64,000 nucleotides of DNA from Clostridium_AD sp050717635 (GTDB lineage: Bacteria > Bacillota > Clostridia > Clostridiales > Clostridiaceae): assembly GCF_050717635.1 (NCBI RefSeq), contig NZ_JBOITO010000002.1:124001-188000 (forward strand), given 5' to 3'. The notes beneath the pieces were generated by a model that worked only from the letters and a program-made list of their open reading frames with translations, did no database searches and was not told the origin of the DNA. Shown here piece after piece: positions 45,652 to 54,587 of this stretch. Both the position numbers and the translations under genes were made by a program. Numbering within the stretch: position 1 is the first letter of the stretch; each line of letters opens with the position of its first letter.

Positions 45652-45815
45652 AGTATATTTAATAATAATATTATTGTCAAAAAAGTAACACACTTGCAAT
45701 TACAACGTTTGTCAACTATACCTTTCAAGTCTAGTTTACATAGCGAAGATGGAATGAATCATGTATTAAGCTATAATAAGAAAGATTACTCCATACACAA
45801 GTGTAAACTATACTT
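45652..45815 (-). promoter_or_regulatory. Promoter and operator region of DUF5692-hypB-flavoprotein-hypA operon
   Basis: On the minus strand TTGACA (45675-45680) and TATACT (45652-45657) are separated by 17 bases. The spacer and flanks are almost identical to the promoter before flavoprotein copy 1. Upstream blocks shared with that region are GTGTGTTAC, an AACGTT-centred dyad (about 45700-45715), AGTTTACACTTGTG (about 45798-45811) and TTTCAAGTA. Conservation between otherwise diverged intergenic DNA suggests one regulator for both genes. Confidence 0.8.
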
Positions 45816-45826
45816 GAAAATAAAAA

Positions 45827-45861
45827 AGTTACTTAAATGATTTAAAATCAATTAAGTAACT
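45827..45861 (-). terminator. Terminator of the isomerase operon
   Basis: On the minus strand, AGTTACTTAA pairs with TTAAGTAACT (10 bp) around a short AT-rich inner stem (TGATTTTAAATCA), followed by a TTTTTTATTTT run. It starts 10 bases after the stop of the FAD isomerase homologue and ends just before the next operon's regulatory region. Confidence 0.9.
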
Positions 45862-45870
45862 GTTATACCA

Positions 45871-47133
45871 TTAAAAATATTTATTGATTAAATAGTTGGA
45901 ATACTGAATACAGTTTTCCATTGATACGGTACTCATGATTTCACCAGCTAAAAAAATATTGTTTATTCCTTGCATGGATTCCATTTTTTCATAGAATCCT
46001 TTTTGTAGAACACTTGTATCTACATAAGGAGAATGTTGCCAACGCTTAAACTGATAGAGCCTTGGACTCTTAATGTTAAGTTTTAACAAATCACTTTCAA
46101 TAATTTTTAGAGATTCAGCTTTAGAGTTTTCTGGATTGTTATAAGCATAAACTATAACTAACTCTTCTGGGTCACATGAATCCCATCTAGAATTCCACAA
46201 TATGATATGGCCTCTGTTTTTCATAGATAAGTTTTCTAGCACACAACCGCATCCTTTTGGCACCTTTTCCGCTATGAAAGCGTAAAGGTTAAAATCTTCA
46301 TATTTTATAGAACTTAAAAATTTTTTCATTTCATGATCCCCATCATAAAAATCTGAAAATGTATTTAAAGGGGAGGTGATAACTACTCGATCAAATTCAA
46401 GCACATTAAAATCAGTGTGAACACATAATTTATCGTTCTTTGATAAGGAAATTTTTGCTACGTTTTGATCTAATCTAATATTTTTAATTTCTCGCTTTAA
46501 GCATTCAACAAGTATGCTAACACCCTTTTTCCACGTGCTGAATTCAGGCAATTCCATAAAAGACATTAAATTATCATAATTTAATATCCTAAGAACATAA
46601 AGTGCAGGTACAACGTCTATATCTCCTAGTCCATAACTGGTGAAATAATGCGAATAAACTGATTTTAAAACCAGTAACTGATTTATATCACACCACTTTG
46701 AAAAAGGAAGCATAAGTGGGGTCTCTACATTATGGATGTTAACTTTTTCTAACGATTTATATTTCGCCAAAACATCTGGAAGTCTATGGAGTTCTTGGAC
46801 AAAATCGCCCAGTACATCTAAGGGTATTTGCATAATTTTATTGCCATTTGTATCATAATTAATACGCGATAACCTGGGACCATCAATTTTGATATTAAAC
46901 CTTTTCATAAGAGTTTTTAGATGTGTCTGACAAGGCAAACAAAAGAGAGCACCAAATTCATATGACTTACCTTTATACCAAATCGTATACAATTTGCCAC
47001 CCACCCGATTGTCTTTTTCAAAAACAGTAACATTCTTATAACCTTTTCGTTGTAAACCTTCTGCGAATATAAGCCCAGAAAGTCCTCCTCCAATAATAGC
47101 AATATTTTGGTCCATTTTATTCAACTTTATCAC
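45871..47133 (-). CDS. FAD-dependent polyunsaturated fatty acid isomerase homologue (PAI-like)
   Basis: A 420-residue amine-oxidase-fold flavoprotein. The dinucleotide motif IAIIGGGLSGL (from residue 11) and VGGK are followed by YEFGALFCLP, LMLPFSKW, VVPALYVLRILNYDNLMSF and the C-terminal GFYEKMESMQG, IFLAGEIMS and QYSNYL. From memory these line up one by one with the Propionibacterium (Cutibacterium) acnes linoleate isomerase PAI. That enzyme moves a cis double bond to give conjugated linoleic acid, with FAD as hydride shuttle. The start is uncertain: GTG 47133, TTG 47124 (best spaced from AAGGTG) and ATG 47115 are possible. All overlap or touch the end of the upstream gene, so translation is coupled. 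The substrate is inferred from homology. Confidence 0.82.
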   Translation of the reverse strand: MIKLNKMDQNIAIIGGGLSGLIFAEGLQRKGYKNVTVFEKDNRVGGKLYTIWYKGKSYEFGALFCLPCQTHLKTLMKRFNIKIDGPRLSRINYDTNGNKIMQIPLDVLGDFVQELHRLPDVLAKYKSLEKVNIHNVETPLMLPFSKWCDINQLLVLKSVYSHYFTSYGLGDIDVVPALYVLRILNYDNLMSFMELPEFSTWKKGVSILVECLKREIKNIRLDQNVAKISLSKNDKLCVHTDFNVLEFDRVVITSPLNTFSDFYDGDHEMKKFLSSIKYEDFNLYAFIAEKVPKGCGCVLENLSMKNRGHIILWNSRWDSCDPEELVIVYAYNNPENSKAESLKIIESDLLKLNIKSPRLYQFKRWQHSPYVDTSVLQKGFYEKMESMQGINNIFLAGEIMSTVSMENCIQYSNYLINKYF

Positions 47134-48181
47134 CTTCTTTAGGGGGACTCAGTAAAGCCAAAATCCAAAGTGGCAAGGTATCTAGATCTACATTATTACG
47201 GATAGCTTTTTCAAGCATAACTTTAGCAGGCACTTTTCCTACATTACTGCCACTAGATATTACTCTTGAAAAATTGTAATGTCTTATAAATTTGTGCAAC
47301 GCATGTTCAACCTTAATAAACGAGTTAAGGTTCTTGTCCGTTGCAATTTTATTATAAAAATCTTTTATTAAAAATTCATTAAAATCACCCATAGTATCCA
47401 AGATCGTATTTTTTTTAGGCACAATGAACCTATGGTCAATGTGGCAATCTTCTATAATTTTCTTATAATTGTCGCCTTTAACGAAATAGGGTAAAAATTC
47501 TTTTGTTTTTTCAGTAATTAAATGCTCAATGTTTAAATTTAAAGTATTCATTAAGTACACAAGTTTTAGTTCGAAATAGTACCAAATATTAATATCTTGC
47601 TTTTTATTATATAGTTTTACGGAACCCCATTTTGAATAAGTGTCATAAAGACTGTATTGATATATTTTACCAATACCATCAAATGTGCCTATAAAATCCA
47701 TTCGTTGAAGCACCAAATATCCTGGGTAAGTTTCGTCTGTGTTTTTAAAACAGGTTGTTAATTTCTTATTTTTCTGTTTCATGCTTACATGAAGAGCTTT
47801 GTTCTTAGAATATTCTATCCGTTTAATTTTCGTTTCAAGATGGTGTCTCTTTAAAACATTGTAAATGCCAGAATCCCCGATATTAATTCCTTCCGCCCTT
47901 AGCTCATAGTAAATTCTTTTGGGCCCATCTGTAGGGAATTTTTGAATATGAGATAAAATTTCATATTCAATAGTTTTATTTACTTTATTGGGCATTTCAG
48001 GTTTTTTTGGCTCTTTGACTTCTAGGCCAATCATACCATGCTTTTCATAAGCCCTGTTCCAATTGTAATATGTGGTTCTTGAAATTCCAAATAATTCACA
48101 TGTCAGTGAAACGTTATTTTTTTTCAAAGCATGTTTTAAAACAACATGCTTGTAGTGTGCATTAAAACCCTCTACTTTCAT
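47117..48181 (-). CDS. Transposase-derived HTH / integrase-fold protein, probably domesticated
   Basis: A 354-residue protein with the plan of IS3/IS481 transposases. A helix-turn-helix (residues about 10-45, LTCELFGISRTTYYNWNRAY) and a second winged domain (DGPKRIYYELRAEGINIGDSGIYNVLKRHHLE) precede an integrase-like core. The catalytic triad looks broken: the first Asp survives (QRMDFIGT), the usual TDNG is TEKT and the NGKAERF region reads MGDFNEF. No terminal inverted repeats or target duplication are visible. The gene lies between thrE-like genes and the isomerase gene and overlaps the latter by up to 17 bases. Its ribosome binding site is inside a small hairpin (AATGG/CCATT). A DNA-binding regulator is a reasonable guess. 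Confidence 0.75.
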   Translation of the reverse strand: MKVEGFNAHYKHVVLKHALKKNNVSLTCELFGISRTTYYNWNRAYEKHGMIGLEVKEPKKPEMPNKVNKTIEYEILSHIQKFPTDGPKRIYYELRAEGINIGDSGIYNVLKRHHLETKIKRIEYSKNKALHVSMKQKNKKLTTCFKNTDETYPGYLVLQRMDFIGTFDGIGKIYQYSLYDTYSKWGSVKLYNKKQDINIWYYFELKLVYLMNTLNLNIEHLITEKTKEFLPYFVKGDNYKKIIEDCHIDHRFIVPKKNTILDTMGDFNEFLIKDFYNKIATDKNLNSFIKVEHALHKFIRHYNFSRVISSGSNVGKVPAKVMLEKAIRNNVDLDTLPLWILALLSPPKEGDKVE

Positions 48182-48225
48182 AATGGAGCCCCCATTGTAA
48201 AGATTTCTTACCTATTGTATTTTCA

Positions 48226-48699
48226 TTATGTAACATTATTATCTATACCACGATGATTATTATAATACTTATTAATAAAGGTTAACTTTGATATAAAACG
48301 AAAAGTTGTTATAGATAACATTATACCAAATGCAATTGAACCAGCTGCAACTATAACGTGTATTCCATTAGAATATGCTGCTGAGTAGTTTTGCTCTACT
48401 ATACAGTTAATGGTTTTATATGCAGTTAGGCCAGGTACCAGTGGGAATATTCCAGGTATTGAAAACTGAATAGCCGGGGTCTTAAGTTTTCTTGCCATAA
48501 ATTCACTATATATACCTACAGCTATAGCTCCTACAAAAGATGCCATACCAACGCTATGTTGTAAGTTATAAATGGGAAGGTATGTTGCCCAGCCAATTGC
48601 TCCACAAAAACCAGCCCATATTATCTTTTTTCTATCAATATTAAAAAGAATCACAGGAAATATACTCCCAAGAAATGCCAAAATAATTTGTTTTATCAT
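48226..48699 (-). CDS. Threonine/serine exporter family protein, small subunit (ThrE C-terminal type)
   Basis: A 157-residue membrane protein with about four to five helices and the motif SIPGIFPLVPGLTAYKTI, typical of the DUF3815/ThrE_2 half of two-part ThrE exporters. It overlaps the preceding partner gene by four bases. The pair should export threonine, serine or related small molecules. The transposase-derived gene begins 44 bases after its stop with no terminator between, so all four genes may be one transcript. Confidence 0.9.
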   Translation of the reverse strand: MIKQIILAFLGSIFPVILFNIDRKKIIWAGFCGAIGWATYLPIYNLQHSVGMASFVGAIAVGIYSEFMARKLKTPAIQFSIPGIFPLVPGLTAYKTINCIVEQNYSAAYSNGIHVIVAAGSIAFGIMLSITTFRFISKLTFINKYYNNHRGIDNNVT

Positions 48700-49454
48700 A
48701 GTTTTACACCTACCCCAAGTGTTAATGCTATACCAATTCCTGCGCCTACTGCAGTTATAACAAGCATTGCTTCACCAAATTTAGACATTCCTGCTGTGAA
48801 TTGACCATAAATAATATCCTTAATGCCATTAGCAAGTGCTACTCCAGGTAATAATATCATTATTGCACCTGTGATGGAATTTCCTTTATTAATAAATGGA
48901 AATACATTTTCAACCATCAAACTTACAGATCCTATAATAAGACCTGAGAAGAAAAATTTAAAAAATTGAAAGGATCCAACCTTAGAAAGCTTTTCTAACA
49001 TAAAATAAATGCCGATACTTATTACTCCTGAAACTGTTGCTTCATAGATTGTCCCCTTAAAAAACAGTGAATAAACAAATGAAGTCATACTTGCGGCTAT
49101 AAGTCTTACTGGAAAAGTAAAAAAGGGTGCATTGTCTATATCTTTAAGTATTTTCACAGCATCCTCATAGCTTATAGGATTATTTTTAATACTTCTTGAA
49201 AAAGAATTGATAAGTTCTATTCTATACAAATCTAAATGTGTTGATCTGATTTTTTTTAGTGAAGTCACCTTTTCATTATTTACATCTAAAACAGAAACAA
49301 AAACACCGTTAGTTGTTACTATACATTCACATTCTAAACTATAGGAATTACATATTCTTTCAATTGTTTCTTCAACTCTGTAAGTTTCAGCACCATTACT
49401 CATTAGCATTTGACCCGCAGAAAGTGCAATTTCTAAAACTTGTTTACCCTCCAT
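48696..49454 (-). CDS. Threonine/serine exporter family protein, large subunit (DUF1212/ThrE N-terminal type)
   Basis: A 252-residue protein. The cytosolic N-terminal part has ALSAGQMLMSNGAETYRVEETIERIC, the family signature, and the rest holds about five membrane helices with LLPGVALANGIKDI. It pairs with the small ThrE-like subunit. It is the first gene of the unit that continues into the transposase-derived and isomerase genes. A perfect 32-bp palindrome stands upstream. Confidence 0.9.
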   Translation of the reverse strand: MEGKQVLEIALSAGQMLMSNGAETYRVEETIERICNSYSLECECIVTTNGVFVSVLDVNNEKVTSLKKIRSTHLDLYRIELINSFSRSIKNNPISYEDAVKILKDIDNAPFFTFPVRLIAASMTSFVYSLFFKGTIYEATVSGVISIGIYFMLEKLSKVGSFQFFKFFFSGLIIGSVSLMVENVFPFINKGNSITGAIMILLPGVALANGIKDIIYGQFTAGMSKFGEAMLVITAVGAGIGIALTLGVGVKL

Positions 49455-49509
49455 ATTATTCCTCTTTTCACATTTGTTAATTATTTATAACTAGCATAAT
49501 TATATCATC

Positions 49510-49541
49510 TTTTACATTAATCTATATAGATTAATGTAAAA
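49510..49541. promoter_or_regulatory. Perfect 32-bp palindrome upstream of thrE-isomerase unit
   Basis: Two perfect 16-base halves (TTTTACATTAATCTAT and its complement) with no loop. On the minus strand it ends about 6 bases from a TATAAT box (49499-49504) and covers the -35 region, the position of a repressor site. It is also about 130 bases before the divergent gene at 49668. There is no T-run placement for a terminator. Confidence 0.6.
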
Positions 49542-49667
49542 ATAGTTTACTATTATGTTTAAAATAAATATTAGAATTTAGAAAATATTTATCTGTATTA
49601 TATTCTAATAGTCAGGAAAAAGAATAACAATTAAAGTAAGTGGATTAATTAAAATAAAGGAGATATT

Positions 49668-50063
49668 ATGATTGGGAATATTGACTACAAATTTAAAAGA
49701 ATAAATTTTCCAAAATTTAAAATTAAAAAAATAATAATTATAGTTATTGTGATGATAGGTGTAAGTATCTTATTTCCACATTTTATTAGAAGTACTTATA
49801 TAGTAACTATTGCAAATAAACGAGTAATAAAACGTGATAATATCGATACTTATTTAATTTATACACAAACGGAAAATGGAAACATAAGGATATTTAAAAA
49901 TACTAACAGTTTATTAGAATTTAAAATTCATTCTGAAGATTTGTATTGGGGAATTATAATTAATAGAAAATACGAGATTAAAGCATATGGCATAAGTATA
50001 CCCATATTATCATATTATCAAAATATTATAAGTGTTAAAGGAGTAATCGCGGATACCCATTAA
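49668..50063 (+). CDS. DUF1523-like membrane-anchored protein
   Basis: A 131-residue protein with one N-terminal membrane helix (about 24-42) and an external domain. YIVTIANKRVIKRDN, YLIYTQTENGNIRIFKNTNSLLEFK and SEDLYWGIIINRKYEIKAYGISIPILSYYQNII match the DUF1523 pattern. The function is unknown and members occur in both chromosomes and phages. AAAGGAG precedes the ATG. It converges on the nagZ-like gene with only three bases between the stops. Confidence 0.8.
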   Translation: MIGNIDYKFKRINFPKFKIKKIIIIVIVMIGVSILFPHFIRSTYIVTIANKRVIKRDNIDTYLIYTQTENGNIRIFKNTNSLLEFKIHSEDLYWGIIINRKYEIKAYGISIPILSYYQNIISVKGVIADTH

Positions 50064-50066
50064 ATT

Positions 50067-51350
50067 TTAAAATCTCTTGTTTAATAAGTTATTTATTTTA
50101 CTATTTATATCTTCAACATTTACGGAATTTAAAATTTCATCATTTAGATTATATTTTTGTTTAAGACTCAATATCCGATATACACTTTCGTCTATTCTTT
50201 GACCAGATATATCGCCCTTTGATATTGAGTTTTTCATTGCATTAATTACGGTTACTTCATTATCATAACCGTGGCAAACTAGTACAATATCGGTTCCAGC
50301 CTTTACTGATTTAACAGCAGCTTCTCCAATATTATAATTTTTTACTATAGCACCCATAGTCATATCGTCAGTAATTATAACGCCATTAAAATTAAGATCA
50401 CCTCTTAAAATATTAGTAATAATTATTTTAGACAATGAAGATGGATTTTCACTATCTATCTTAGGTAAAAGTATATGTGCAATCATTACTGCATCCGCAT
50501 TATTTTTTATCGCTGCTATAAAAGGTATTAGTTCTAAACTCTTTAACCTTTTTAAATCATTATTTACAGAAGGTAATCCCAAATGAGAATCTATAGAGGT
50601 ATCTCCATGTCCAGGAAAATGTTTCACTACAGATATAATATTTCCAGATTGAATTCCCTTCATAGTTTGAATTCCGAGGTTACTTACAATATTTACATCT
50701 TCTCCGAAAGACCTATTTCCTATAACTGGATTCTTTGAATTACTGTTAACATCAAGAACCGGTGCAAAGTCCATATTGAAACCAAAGGAACCTATCTCTA
50801 GCGCAATAGTACTACCTATTTTGTTAGATAACACAGTATCATTTATTTTTCCTATTGCTTTATTTGTTGGGAACTTTTTAAATTCTTTAGGCATTCTTGT
50901 TACTCTACCACCTTCTTCATCAACAGATAAAAATAGTGGGATTTTATTCTTTAGATTTTCACTTTTTAATGAATTTAGTAGATTAAGTAGTTGATTAGAA
51001 TCTTGAACATTATTTGAGAATAATATAACCCCAGAAATTTTATATTTTTCTATGAGGCTTTTAGTATTCTCGTTTAAATCATAGCCCTCAATTCCGACAA
51101 TAAGCATTTGTCCTATCTTTTCGTCTATAGTCATTTTTACTATTTGCTCTATGATTGGATCTATTGGTTTAGGATCAGGTTTTATTTCTGAACCTTGTGT
51201 GTTATTTTCTTGTGAATGGCCTTGTGCATCATCTATCTGTGATGAATTATTATTTATATTTTTATTGTTAACTTTACTAATTACATTACAACCAGACATA
51301 ATTGATAAAATAAATAGTAACATAAGAACTAAATTGAATTTTTTTAACAT
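50067..51350 (-). CDS. nagZ: Beta-N-acetylglucosaminidase lipoprotein (glycoside hydrolase family 3, NagZ-like)
   Basis: A 427-residue GH3 enzyme. ATG 51350 is preferred because GGAGG stands seven bases before it. The signal LVLMLLFILSIMSGC ends in a lipobox, so it is a surface lipoprotein. KHFPGHGDTSIDSHLGLP carries the catalytic Asp-His dyad of NagZ-type enzymes and VIITDDMTMGAI the nucleophile Asp. DEEGGRVTRMP is the substrate-binding region. It removes N-acetylglucosamine from muropeptides during wall turnover. A polar Asn/Gln-rich linker (about 25-70) separates anchor and domain. Confidence 0.94.
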   Translation of the reverse strand: MLKKFNLVLMLLFILSIMSGCNVISKVNNKNINNNSSQIDDAQGHSQENNTQGSEIKPDPKPIDPIIEQIVKMTIDEKIGQMLIVGIEGYDLNENTKSLIEKYKISGVILFSNNVQDSNQLLNLLNSLKSENLKNKIPLFLSVDEEGGRVTRMPKEFKKFPTNKAIGKINDTVLSNKIGSTIALEIGSFGFNMDFAPVLDVNSNSKNPVIGNRSFGEDVNIVSNLGIQTMKGIQSGNIISVVKHFPGHGDTSIDSHLGLPSVNNDLKRLKSLELIPFIAAIKNNADAVMIAHILLPKIDSENPSSLSKIIITNILRGDLNFNGVIITDDMTMGAIVKNYNIGEAAVKSVKAGTDIVLVCHGYDNEVTVINAMKNSISKGDISGQRIDESVYRILSLKQKYNLNDEILNSVNVEDINSKINNLLNKRF

Positions 51351-51552
51351 TGATATGCCTCCTTCTTCTAACACTTACATTGTGTCCTGCTCCAATTATA
51401 TAGAATTTTAATCTGAATTTCAATAATTAACATTAAGGATGGCAAGGTTGTTTAATTAATTTCTCGTTTGAGTCTATTTAAATGATATAATAGGAAGTAA
51501 AAAAGTATTGATAAAACACTATGATACAGAATTTGAATAATGGAGGTTTAAT

Positions 51553-52488
51553 ATGAAATTTTATTTCGCACCTATGGAAGGCTTGACTGGGTATGTTTAT
51601 AGAAATGCCCATAATGCTTTTTTTAATAATATAGATAAATACTTTTCCCCTTTTATTGTTGCAAATCAAAGTGAAAGTTTTAAAACTAGAGAATTAAATG
51701 ATATTTTGCCTGAGAACAACCAAGGATTAGTTTTAATTCCACAATTACTAACCAATAATGCAAAAGATTTTATCCATACTTCAAAGAAAATAAAAATGCT
51801 AGGATATAATGAGGTGAATTTAAATTTGGGATGTCCTTCTGGAACTGTAGTTTCAAAAAATAAAGGGTCTGGATTCCTTTCAAAACGAGAAGAACTTGAT
51901 GTATTTTTAGATGAAATATTTTCCGAATCCATAACAAAAATATCAATCAAAACTAGAATAGGAAAAGAACAACCAGAAGAAATTTATGATTTAATAGAAA
52001 TATTTAACAAGTACCCTATAGAAGAGCTTATTATTCATCCAAGGACTCAAAAAGATTTTTATAGAAATAAGCCTAATCTGAAAATTTTTAAGGAAGCGCT
52101 GATTTTAAGTAAAAATCCTGTTTGCTATAATGGTGATCTTTTTACAATAAAAGATCATGAGGAGTTTTTGACAGATTTCCCTAGTGTGGACACTTTAATG
52201 TTTGGCAGGGGATTATTAAGAAATCCTGGACTTATTAATGGCATTACAAATGAGAGTAAACTAGAAAAAAAACAACTAAAAGATTTTCATGATAAAATTT
52301 ATGAAGATTATAAAAGAATGCTCTTTGGAGATAGGAATGTCTTGTTTAAAATGAAAGAATTGTGGTCTTATTTGATTCAAGGGTTTTCAAATAATGCAAA
52401 ATATGCAAAAAAAATTAAGAAATCAGAAAGATTATATGATTATGATGAAGCTGTTTCAAGTTTATTTAGAGAACAGGACCTGGTGTAA
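51553..52488 (+). CDS. tRNA-dihydrouridine synthase family protein
   Basis: A 311-residue FMN-dependent Dus-family protein. The N terminus FYFAPMEGLTGYVYR, the active-site segment NLNLGCPSG with the catalytic cysteine, IKTRIG, IIHPRTQKDFY and NGDLF plus MFGRGLLRNPGL follow the family order. It reduces uridine in tRNA. It belongs to the shorter Dus group common in Firmicutes, and which uridine it modifies is not clear. TGGAGG precedes the start. Confidence 0.93.
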   Translation: MKFYFAPMEGLTGYVYRNAHNAFFNNIDKYFSPFIVANQSESFKTRELNDILPENNQGLVLIPQLLTNNAKDFIHTSKKIKMLGYNEVNLNLGCPSGTVVSKNKGSGFLSKREELDVFLDEIFSESITKISIKTRIGKEQPEEIYDLIEIFNKYPIEELIIHPRTQKDFYRNKPNLKIFKEALILSKNPVCYNGDLFTIKDHEEFLTDFPSVDTLMFGRGLLRNPGLINGITNESKLEKKQLKDFHDKIYEDYKRMLFGDRNVLFKMKELWSYLIQGFSNNAKYAKKIKKSERLYDYDEAVSSLFREQDLV

Positions 52489-52580
52489 TAAAAGAGTTAA
52501 CTTAAAGGAAATTGCAAGTCAGTATTTTAAATTTATTAAGGTTGCAGTAAATAAACCTGTGTATTCATGGGCGAAAAAAT

Positions 52581-52610
52581 AGGACTGAAATAACCTTTCA
52601 GCCCTGCTTT
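52581..52610. terminator. Terminator between dus and chemoreceptor genes
   Basis: Ten-base arms AGGACTGAAA and TTTCAGCCCT (one mismatch) around a 5-base loop, with T-rich DNA after it. It serves the convergent dus and chemoreceptor genes. Confidence 0.75.
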
Positions 52611-52613
52611 TTA

Positions 52614-53885
52614 TCAAATTTTAAATTTTGATGTTATTTCTTTTAATTTTTCAGCACTAACCTTATTACCACTAGTAGTATTTTTTATTTCTTCCATCTT
52701 GGTTACTATGTCAATGCTTTTATCTGAAATGCTAAATACGCCTTCTGCACCTTCACTAACAGTACCGGTTACTTGCTCTATTGCAATTGAAATTCCGTTT
52801 ATTGAGTTATTCAAATGTTGTGCCGTTTCATCAAATTCTTTCATAAACTTATTAAAATTCTCTGCATCATCCATATATTCTTTTCCAGTACCCATAATTA
52901 TTTCATAATTAAGTGAAACTTCTTCATCCATAAAATCTAACATTTTAGTAGAGCTTTTAGATAAGTTTTTTACTGAAGAATTTACATTTTTAACTACATT
53001 TTGAATATCAGCTGCTGTAGCTCCCGATTGCTCTGCAAGCTTTCTAACCTCATCTGCGACTACTGCAAAGCCTCTGCCTGCTTCTCCTGCCCTAGCAGCT
53101 TCTATAGCAGCATTTAGTGCTAATAAATTTGTTTGGCTTGTTATATGAAGTATTGAAGCTGCTAGACCATGTATTTCATCAACCGCTTTTGAACCCTCTA
53201 TTGCAACTTCTAACTGATTCTTTATATCATTATAAACTTTGTCAGTATCCTTTTTAGACCCCTCAGTTCCCATGGTAATCCCAATTGCTTTTTTAACAAT
53301 GCTCTGAGCTATATTGGTACCCTCGGAGGCTTTATCTACTATATTATTAACCATATTTTTCATCTCACCTGAAGAAGCAGAAATTTCCTGCGCTGTAGCT
53401 GCTGTCTCTTCCATTCCAGCTGATAGTGTTTCAGTTTCAGAAGAGCTTTCTTCTGCTTTTATTTTTAATATATCCGTAAGATTTTCAACAATATCAGTAT
53501 TATTATTTATGTTTTCCGAAGTTTCAATTAAATCTTTTACAACATCTTTTAATGTTTTTCTCATATTAACTATATCTCTAAATATATTTCCAAACTCATC
53601 ATTTCTTTTAATTAAATTATCAGTAATAGCATCATCACTTAAATCTAATTTGGAAGTTTTATCTACAAGTAAAGTTATTTGTATTAATGGACTTATTATA
53701 ACATTTGATACAATTATACCAAGTAATATTGAAAATAAACCTACAAGCGAACCTATTGTATAGGTAAAAACAGAAGTTGTAGCAATGTTTAAAATTACTA
53801 ATGCGCCAATAAGAATTGATATTTTTGTTTTAATTGACATCCCTTTTCTATTATTCTTTTCTTTTTTAAGCTTATTATGCACCAT
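52614..53885 (-). CDS. Methyl-accepting chemotaxis protein without an external sensor domain
   Basis: A 423-residue signalling protein. Two adjacent membrane helices (about 22-42 and 46-68) leave almost no external loop. A HAMP-like segment and a coiled coil follow. The conserved hairpin tip is in AAIEAARAGEAGRGFAVVADEVRKLAEQSG. Without a periplasmic ligand domain it may sense internal or membrane state. No other chemotaxis gene apart from the CheBR fusion at 21.1 kb is in the window. A GGGGGG ribosome binding site precedes the ATG. Confidence 0.9.
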   Translation of the reverse strand: MVHNKLKKEKNNRKGMSIKTKISILIGALVILNIATTSVFTYTIGSLVGLFSILLGIIVSNVIISPLIQITLLVDKTSKLDLSDDAITDNLIKRNDEFGNIFRDIVNMRKTLKDVVKDLIETSENINNNTDIVENLTDILKIKAEESSSETETLSAGMEETAATAQEISASSGEMKNMVNNIVDKASEGTNIAQSIVKKAIGITMGTEGSKKDTDKVYNDIKNQLEVAIEGSKAVDEIHGLAASILHITSQTNLLALNAAIEAARAGEAGRGFAVVADEVRKLAEQSGATAADIQNVVKNVNSSVKNLSKSSTKMLDFMDEEVSLNYEIIMGTGKEYMDDAENFNKFMKEFDETAQHLNNSINGISIAIEQVTGTVSEGAEGVFSISDKSIDIVTKMEEIKNTTSGNKVSAEKLKEITSKFKI

Positions 53886-54167
53886 AATGCCCCCCTTAAA
53901 TGTAATTATAGTTTTAAAATACCTATGTACCTATATTAACATATAATTCATGCTTTAATCATATAATATTGTATAATTTTAGAGTTTATTACAGTTGCAA
54001 TATTTAGGTGTAGTAATATTTATTTAATAATAAGTTGATAAAATTTAATATAAAACTTATAATATATAATAGAAATATTCGAAATTATAGGGGGGGATGG
54101 AAGAAACCAGTTCTTTTAGACGTAAGAGTTTTAGCATAGATATTGAATAGGTGAATGGGGGATATAG

Positions 54168-54578
54168 ATGAAAAAAATATGCTTGAATTGCTTTAAAGTT
54201 TATGGTTTCTCAAGGAGGATTCCTTGTGGCAATTGTGGTAGTAAATTGGTTAGTATTGATGATCTGTATATAGTAATTATAAAGATATTAAACCAGAAAG
54301 GTTATACAACAACTTATTGTTGTAGCGGTCATACATATGAGAAATTGCCACAAAGTTATATTTTATTTGGGGAGGGTATAAAATTACCATTTCTACCAGA
54401 AGGCTATGTAATTGATCATGAAGCACACACCATTCTTGAGACATTTAAAGATATAACTGAAATCAGAAGAGACTTTTATTCTAAGTCATATGAAAATGAG
54501 GTTGAACTACAAAAAGACATCTTAAAAAGTGTATTAGTAGTATTAGAATGGGCAGAAGCATTACCAATTCTAAAATAG
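54168..54578 (+). CDS. Hypothetical zinc-ribbon protein
   Basis: A 136-residue cytosolic protein. The N-terminal CLNCF...CGNCG is a probable zinc ribbon. A second Cys/His segment TTYCCSGH suggests another metal site or an active cysteine. The rest is acidic and helical at the end. I do not recognise the family. GGGGG precedes the ATG. It converges with a small membrane protein gene nine bases away. Its upstream region (53886-54167) is AT-rich with no gene. Confidence 0.75.
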   Translation: MKKICLNCFKVYGFSRRIPCGNCGSKLVSIDDLYIVIIKILNQKGYTTTYCCSGHTYEKLPQSYILFGEGIKLPFLPEGYVIDHEAHTILETFKDITEIRRDFYSKSYENEVELQKDILKSVLVVLEWAEALPILK

Positions 54579-54587
54579 AGGGTATGT

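Noticed and set aside
47117..48181. Calling this an active insertion sequence
   Set aside because: No terminal inverted repeats or target duplications were found, the catalytic triad looks degenerate and the gene is embedded in an operon.
52394..52582. Frame at the end of the dus gene continuing downstream
   Set aside because: Mostly an overlap of dus in another frame, with no ribosome binding site or recognisable sequence.
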